NCBI RefSeq assembly: GCF_023898315.1
Contig: NC_064619.1
Coordinates: 302,908,150-302,972,149, forward strand
Reading direction: 5' to 3'
Source: Schistocerca nitens
Lineage: Eukaryota > Arthropoda > Insecta > Orthoptera > Acrididae
DNA: 64,000 bases
Shown: positions 58,105 to 64,000 of the stretch, piece by piece
Layout: the number at the start of each line of letters is the position of its first letter
How positions within the stretch are numbered: the first letter of the stretch is position 1
The notes under the pieces: generated by a model
Database searches by the model: none
Seen by the model: only the letters and a program-made list of their open reading frames with translations
Told to the model about the DNA's origin: nothing
Made by a program: the position numbers and the translations under genes

Positions 58105-58885
58105 CAGGGTGTTACAAAAAGGTACGGCCAAACTTTCAGGAAACATTCCTCACACACAAATAAAGAAAAGATGTTATGTGGACATGTGTCCGGAAACGCT
58201 TAATTTCCATGTTAGAGCTCATTTTAGTTTCGTCAGTATGTTCTTCCACCTACGCTCAATGGAGCACGTTATCATGATTTCATACGGGATACTCTACCTG
58301 TGCTGCTAAAACATGTGCCTTTACAAGTACGACTCAACATGTGGTTCATGCACGATGGAACTCCTGCACATTTCAGTCGAAGTGTTCGTATGCTTCTCAA
58401 CAACAGATTCGGGGACCGATGGATTGGTAGTGGCGGACCAATTCCACGCCCTCCACGCTCTCCTGACCTCAACCCTCTTGACTTTCATTTATGGGGGCAT
58501 TTGAAAGCTCTTGTCTACGCAACCCCGGTACCAAATGTAGAGACTCTTCGTGCTCGTATTGTGGACGGCTGTGATACAATACGCCATTCTCCAGGGCTGC
58601 ATCGGCGCATCAGGGATTCCATGCGACGGAGGGTGGATGCATGTATCCTCGCTAACGGAGGACATTTTGAACGTTTCCTGTAATAAAGTGTTTGAAGTCA
58701 CGCTGGTACGTTCTGTTGCTGTCTGTTTCCATTCCATGATTAATGTGATTTGAAGAGAAGTAATAAAATGAGCTCTAACATGGAAAGTAAGTGTTTCCGA
58801 ACACATGTCCACATAACATATTTTCTTTCTTTGTGTGTGAGGAATGTTTCCTGAAAGTTTGGCCGTACCTTTTTGTAACACCCTG
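58105..58885 (+). mobile_element. Internally deleted element with 122-bp terminal inverted repeats
   Basis: 781 bp bounded by TA (58103-58104 and 58886-58887). Arms 58105-58226 and 58764-58885 are inverse copies of 122 bp at about 95 percent identity, starting CAGGGTGTTACAAAAAGGTA. Between them is only the C-terminal half of a transposase, so it is a non-autonomous deletion derivative. Confidence 0.9.
58300..58683 (+). CDS. C-terminal half of a DD41D-type transposase
   Basis: An uninterrupted frame of 127 codons. It contains MWFMHDGTPAHFSRSV with the second catalytic Asp and PPRSPDLNPLDFHLWGHLK with the third, 41 residues apart by my count, then the C-terminus ending NGGHFERFL. The DNA-binding domains and the first Asp are missing because of the internal deletion. 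It cannot be catalytic alone. Related in motif style to the transposase at 54580-55728, though with a one-residue shorter spacing. Confidence 0.85.
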   Translation: MLLKHVPLQVRLNMWFMHDGTPAHFSRSVRMLLNNRFGDRWIGSGGPIPRPPRSPDLNPLDFHLWGHLKALVYATPVPNVETLRARIVDGCDTIRHSPGLHRRIRDSMRRRVDACILANGGHFERFL

Positions 58886-58887
58886 TA

Positions 58888-59970
58888 TACACCTTCATCT
58901 ATAGACATTCTCCGCAATTCACTGTATGATGTGTGGCGGAGTGTATCCTGTGCCAACATTAGTCATTTGTCTTCCTGTCCCACTCGCAAATAGAGCAAGG
59001 GAAAAGCGACCACCTATATGCATCCTCATGTGAAATGAACATTGGCGGCAGTAGGCTCGTTCTGCCGTCAGCTTCAAATGCCGGTCTCTCTAAATTTTCT
59101 CAGTAGCGTTCGTCAAAAAGAAAATCGCCTCCCATATCGATGACTCTTCAAAGAATTACATTATTTAACTGAAATATCTATAGCCACTTGTATTTTGCAG
59201 TAGATAAGAAAGTTTCACATGTTAGCTATGCGGTAAAATACTCTCTGCTTTGCATACTATCATTTGCAAAATTTCTTTTCAGTATCTCAAACTGTGCATG
59301 AGATGATAAATGTTATGAATATTTCACATTCACTCTATCGTTTGCATGTACAATCAGAAGTGAGTGCAATGTGTACAACCCTTTTTCTGGAGACTGGTCG
59401 TAGGAATAGATCCTATATCAAGTTTAAAGAAAAAATCAATATGTTAACTTCATTTTGCAAGCTGCGTCATGTGATATAACATGCACCAAATGCAAATTCA
59501 TAGCAACTCCTACTCTTCGTTGCAAACTACTCGAATTTCTTGTAGTACCTCAGTAAATGTAGAAATACAACAGCTACGATAGTTAACGAAATGCAAGGTA
59601 GTTCATCATGAAGCTGACAAATGAGACTATAAATGTGTGAAAGTTATTATTTTTTCTTTATAGTTTCTTTAAAATCGCTTGAGTAATGCACACCTTCGTT
59701 CCTGAAGTGCCCTCGGGGGAGCCAGTGATTGTTTCGTATGTAAGGGATGAAGTTCGCTGCACAATTGTGGCGGCCGCCCCTTAGGAACGGAGAGGTGGAC
59801 TCGCCCAGCATGAGAACGAGAATGCGCTTCTGCACATGGAGCTAGTAATCTTGCACAGTTTCTGTTGGTGTTAGTGTTGGGTGCCACACCGCCGCGCCAT
59901 TTCAGTGCTTGTGTGAAGTTGTTCATAGAGAAAACCATAGCATAAAGAGAAGCGGAAGCCTCCCCTTTTT
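58888..59970. other. Unassigned sequence; first 250 bp repeat-like
   Basis: 58890-59130 resembles the start of the repeat at 26175 (ggcggagtgtatcc against agcggagggtattcc). The rest has no recognisable structure. Confidence 0.35.
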
Positions 59971-60294
59971 TTATTTGTCAGGAATTTCAAATGAAACCAC
60001 ATTGGTTGAAGACCACAAGAGTGACGATTAATTTATAACTTTTCAGTATAATCTCCATCCCTTTCCTTAATTTTGCTCCATCTTTTAATAAGGGCGTGTA
60101 CTCCAGTTTGGTAAAATGCACGGTTCTTTTTTATTTTATTTATTCGTATGGCTCACATGCATCTTAAAATTACAGGCATACGACATTAGTAATACTATAT
60201 ACAACAGGACTATGAAAATACAAAACTACATATAAAAGTAACTAAATGTCAATATCTAGGTTCCTAAACCGTATAAGAGCCGTATCATCACCTT

Positions 60295-62870
60295 TCATAA
60301 GGTCACTCCCTGGTAGGAACGTAAGGGGCATTCATCTCTATTGTGCTCGATTGTCTGGTTTGAAGCCCCACAGTCACAAACTGGAGACTCTGCAGCGCCC
60401 CATTTGTAAGGAAAGTCTGCGCATCGACCATGCCCAGTGCGAGCTCTGTTCAGTTTGACCCACAGTTTCCTGTCGAGTTGTGTGCCAGTAGTAACACAGT
60501 TATACTTTCGGAACCACTCAAGCTCTTCAGGTTTTTTCAATAAGTTGACAGCTCTGGTCCCACAGGACTCTCACCCCGTTTTATCGGAATCTAGCTGTTC
60601 TGCTTGCCGTAATGGTGGGTTTCTTGAACGGAGTCTGTTTCAGCGTAAGCTTGGTATGTCTTCTTGTATGGGTAATAGCAAGGCGGAATTGCAGGTGGAT
60701 AGATGTTGCTCACCATAGGAATCCAATAAACCGATGTTGGTCGGAATTCCCCAGTTATAAATCGCTTAATGTGGTTCAACTGGACCTCGATCAAGTTGGT
60801 GTGGCAGCTCTTTAGCCACACCGGCTCACAATACTCGGCTGCTGGGAAGACCAGCGCAGTGGATGATGTGTGCAAGGTATCTGCTGATGCTCCCCATGTC
60901 TGAGCACTATGGGACTTAACATCTGAGGTCATCAGTCTCCTAGAACTCAGAACTACTTAAACCTAACTAACCTAAGGACATCACACACATCCATACCCGA
61001 GGCAGGATTCGAACCTGCAACCGTAGCGGTCGCGCGGTTCCAGACTGAAGCGCCTAGAAAGGTTCAGCCACAGCTCCCCACGTCATTCCACACAGTTTTT
61101 CAATGATATTTTTACGAGTTTTTATCTTGGAAGCGGAATTTTCAAGATGTTTTCTACATGAAAGCGTGCAGTGAAGCGTGTTACCAAGATACTTAGGGTA
61201 CTTGTTATGGCAAGCTCTGCACTATTTTTTTTGTTTGTCAGACGGAACGTACATACTTCAGTTTTACTTGTACTGGGTTTATATCGCCACTTTCTGAAAT
61301 AGACGCTCATAACGGCTACATCTTCTGTGAGAATTCTCTACGCTAGTCCAAGATCCTTCGTTCTACAAGCAAGAGCGATATCATCCGCGTAGCAGAATAT
61401 TGTTGACCTGGTACTGGGGAGATCGGAGATATATAGGTTGAATAATAGAGGGGCCAAGACGCACTCCTGTGGTAGACCATTACTTAATTTCCTCTCCTTG
61501 CTCACATTTTCTTCCGAGTAAACACGGAAATATCTATTGTTTATCATGGCGTTGATGAGAATTACAGCTTTTCGGCATCGGATTGTTTTTCGTAATTTGT
61601 ATATCATCCCTTCTCTCCAGACTGTGTCATATACCGTGGTTATGTGTACGAACGTGACACATGTATTCACGTTTTCTTGGAAACCAGACTCTTTGAAACT
61701 TGTTAGGGCCAGTACCTGGTTGCAGCAACGTCTCTGTGGCCTGAAACGCGCTTGCTGAACTGGGATATGTTCCAGAATGAAGCCACTAATTCTATTATAG
61801 ATAAGCCTCTCCAAGAGTTTATAAGTACAGCTCAAAATGGAAATTGGTCTGAAACTTTGACGGTGATCAGCTGGTTTACTTGGTTTCACAATTGACACTA
61901 TTTTTGTTCTCTTTAGCTCGTTGGCAAGTGATCCACTATCTAGGATGTTGGAGAAGAAGCGGACCAGCCATTTTTTCCAACATTACACATGTTTATCAGA
62001 AATTCTGGGTGTATATTATCCAGAGTAAGTCCTTTACCATGTTTGATTTGTTTCAAGGCCTAATCCAATTCAGTCAGTGTAAATGGTGAAGAGTAATTGG
62101 ATTCTCTTGGGCACGGAGATTTTAGAGACCTGAGTTTTTGTTTTATTTCGGAAGAATGTTGTTTGACACAGGATGATCTAGACATTTCAACTATATGGTT
62201 AGAGATTTGGTTACCTGAAATACCAGGTTTCTGCCAAAGTTTATTGGAGGCTCCGCCAAGCTTACGTAGAAGACTCCATGCCTTTCTATTCAATGTCTGA
62301 TATTTACATTTTCTACCGCCCCACACCATCGTTGTCTTCTAGCAGCGTCAAGACTTTGGAGGAGGTCGTCTGAAATATCGATGTCGTCAATTTCGCTATG
62401 CTGTTTATAAAGTTGTTCACAATGTTCAGTCCAGCCTGGTATATATTCCTTTCAGTACCCACGAGGAGTAAACTTCTTAGCAGCAGCAAGGACTGCCCCG
62501 ACGAATCGAGGGTAGTTTTTAGGTTCTGGTGGTCAGCTAAACTCCGCCAATCAGCCATCGGAAGTTCCATCTGGGTCAAGGTACGAACCTCGCTACTGGG
62601 ACAGAGAGCCCCATATCGAGGATTACTAGTCTGTGCTGGCTGTGTGTGAAATTTGGTATGACTTCTCTGAATATAGGCAGTGGGTGTCCTCTGCAGTCCC
62701 GGGACACAAAGTCGAGATTTGGGTTGTAATCTCTTCTCCAGGCGGCCGATCTGAAGTTCCCAAATCCTTGTCATCATAAACCCGGTATAGATTTTCATTT
62801 TCAGCCCAGTCTTCTGAAGCTATTGATAGGCAGATGATATCGTGACTTCCTCGTCTTCCCTTAGTAGCCC
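60295..62870 (-). pseudogene. LINE ORF2 remnant (endonuclease end, RT, C-terminal zinc motif)
   Basis: Order on the minus strand: endonuclease tail (EEVTISSAYQ near 62830), spacer (62313-62798), pre-RT segment at 62060-62329 (HIVEMSRSSCVKQHSSEIKQ, then ESNYSSPFTLTELD), the RT domain at 61338-61898 (FRPISILSCTYKLLERLIYN, SNGLPQECVLAPLLFNLYIS, FCYADDIAL with the catalytic YADD), thumb pieces (61122-61310; 60591-60890), and the C-terminal motif at 60295-60540 (LNRARTGHGRCADFPYKWG, then CDCGAS...H...C). Frameshifts, a SINE at 60901-61072 and lost residues make it inactive, though the RT core is one 186-codon frame. Confidence 0.88.
60901..61072 (-). mobile_element. tRNA-headed SINE, short copy, inside the LINE
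   Basis: Target duplication GCTCCCCATGTC (60889-60900) and GCTCCCCACGTC (61073-61084), one mismatch. A and B boxes on the minus strand. About 25 bp shorter at the tail than the other copies. Confidence 0.92.
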
Positions 62871-63773
62871 AAACAATATTTTCTGCGATGTGACGACTGC
62901 TTTGTGGTCATGCAGTGTCATGCAAAAGAAGAACATCTGCTGTAGCTTTTGTTGGGCCAAATCGCCGAAGACGTACTTAAGGAGTTAGAGGGTTCTGTCG
63001 TATTACACAACCTATTGCACATCCCTGCTCCACAAAATCAACCATAATCGCACGCTTTGAATCCCAGAATACTGTAGCCATAGCTTTCCCTACCGGTTAC
63101 ATAGTTTCGAACTTCTTCGTCTTCGGTGAGTTCCTGCGATGGCGTTGCATCGACTGCCTGTTTGATTGTGGCTCAAAAAATTTAACCTCTTTTTCGTCTC
63201 CGGTCACAATTTTTTTCCAGAAACTCCTCTGGTTCCAAACGGAAGCACTTCATAACCAGGTTGCGCAAACGTTTGATTATTCCAGTTGTTGAATAACTGT
63301 CATCAAACTGCTATTACTGAGAAGTCAATGCGAGACAATTTATTTATAGATACCCGGCGGTCACCACGAATAATGTCTTCGACTCGTTGAATGTTGTGTG
63401 GAGTCACTGCAGTCACCGGGCTGCCACTCCGCGTTTCGTCAGCCACGTTTTGTTACAGCGACGAACCCTTCGTCTAACAGTGCTGGTATCAGTTGTTGCA
63501 CCATCGTACATATTTTCCGTCTTTCCTAGGTTGATATGGGTATTTCACTTTCTGTATTCAAGAATTCTGTCACAGAATGTTGTCTAATACGAGCATAGAT
63601 GTCGGCTATTTTGAAAGTAATTGCAGTACTGGCATCTGTTGACGCAAAAAGTTACTACTACAGTGGATTGTAGAAGAAGCTTCGCGGAATAGCGCGAAAT
63701 TCAAATTATTCACTTAAAAAACTTTATTTTGAGAGAAAAAATAGGTGCCATTTCGTTTTGTCTCACCCTCGTA

Positions 63774-64000
63774 CTTGCATGAGTCCTAACAGCCTGTCTC
63801 GTTTAGCAACAAACAAGGATATCTGAGAGAACGAGGCAAAATTTTAAGAAACACGGTAGCGTTAGCATTAAGATTGCACTGTAATTTTTAGCAGGTTCTA
63901 TAAGCCTAAGTCGTTGCTGAATACCGTTATTTTATTTGTCAATGAAATACTGAATACTTACTTCTGACTGCTAGTTTATTATCTCAATGTTTTCCGTATT
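63774..64000. other. Unassigned sequence at window end
   Basis: Nothing recognised. Confidence 0.4.

Larger units (their letters stand above)
60124..62877 (-). mobile_element. LINE inserted in the mariner, itself interrupted by a SINE
   Basis: On the plus strand the T/A-rich run at 60125-60145 is the poly-A tail of the minus-strand element. Coding pieces in LINE order run from 62870 to 60295. The element is 5'-truncated within the endonuclease region. Confidence 0.8.
60000..63640 (-). pseudogene. Mariner transposase, split by a LINE
   Basis: On the minus strand the start near 63610 reads RIRQHSVTEFLNTESEIPIS. Then come the second HTH region (SRRHYSW/DRR-like, decayed), NRQSMQRHRRNSPKTKKFET near 63110-63160, KAMATVFWDSKRAIMVDFVE near 63040-63090 and HDHKAVVTS near 62890-62920 where the family has DNARPHKA. 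After the LINE, the C-terminus NRAFYQTGVHALIKRWSKIK followed by ERDGDYTEKL lies at 60030-60123. Many frameshifts in the 5' part. Confidence 0.85.
59985..63771 (-). mobile_element. Mariner broken by a LINE
   Basis: The transposase C-terminus lies at 60000-60123 and the N-terminal and middle parts at 62878-63640, with the right terminal repeat ending CACCCTCG before TA at about 63772. The left terminal repeat is not recognisable. The 2.75 kb between them is a LINE in the same orientation; about 60 codons of the mariner are missing at the junction. Confidence 0.8.

Noticed and set aside
1..64000. CRISPR arrays, bacterial operons, ribosome binding sites
   Set aside because: The window is eukaryotic; the only regular array is the 220-bp satellite, which has no spacer-repeat structure.

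Overview
The window looks like nuclear DNA from a large, repeat-rich insect genome, most likely an orthopteran of the Schistocerca type. That assignment is inference from repeat families I recognise (a tRNA-headed SINE with tail motif CTTAGGTTAGTTAGGTTTAAG, mariner/Tc1 elements, Penelope-like elements); no database was searched. Only one host gene can be modelled: a trypsin-like serine protease on the minus strand. It has a signal-peptide exon at 39473-39645, a catalytic exon at 28255-28858, and a 10.6-kb intron full of transposons. A decayed paralogue of its first exon, with a TATA box, lies on the plus strand at about 20089-20339.

Layout. 1-4510 and about 8920-13720 are two copies of one segment, each holding a minus-strand non-LTR retrotransposon remnant followed by a plus-strand R1-like remnant. 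Copy 1 gained a short Penelope-like element (1136-1821) whose empty site survives in copy 2. Copy 2 gained a Tc1-like element (12063-13273). An intact mariner (7497-8837) lies between them. 14150-16145 is another LINE remnant. 18828-27730 holds a SINE, the relict protease exon, a foldback element with arms of about 300 bp, a Tc1 remnant ending in a G-rich hairpin, a second Penelope-like fragment and an inverted pair with decayed hammerhead-like motifs. 28255-39696 is the protease gene, its intron carrying one Tc1-like element, one interrupted mariner, two SINEs, one Tc1 pseudo-element and one mariner pseudo-element.

42365-54577 is a satellite array of about fifty 220-bp monomers. The monomer is a piece of a Tc1-like transposase gene: read on the minus strand in the right frame it gives the region around the first catalytic Asp, and the left edge of the array runs on into the rest of the transposase. 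A 1760-bp (8-monomer) higher-order block is repeated almost unchanged. The array is interrupted at 50313-51233 by a 921-bp non-autonomous Penelope-like element with a 13-bp target duplication, perfect 68-bp inverted repeats and a foldable hammerhead ribozyme on the minus strand.

54577-63771 holds a truncated Tc1/mariner-superfamily element with a SINE in it, an internally deleted element with 122-bp inverted repeats, and a mariner broken by a LINE that is itself broken by a SINE. Apart from the protease and the intact mariner transposase, almost every open frame is a shadow or a transposon fragment. The most interesting parts are the satellite derived from a transposase gene and the hammerhead-bearing Penelope-like elements, which share one architecture.
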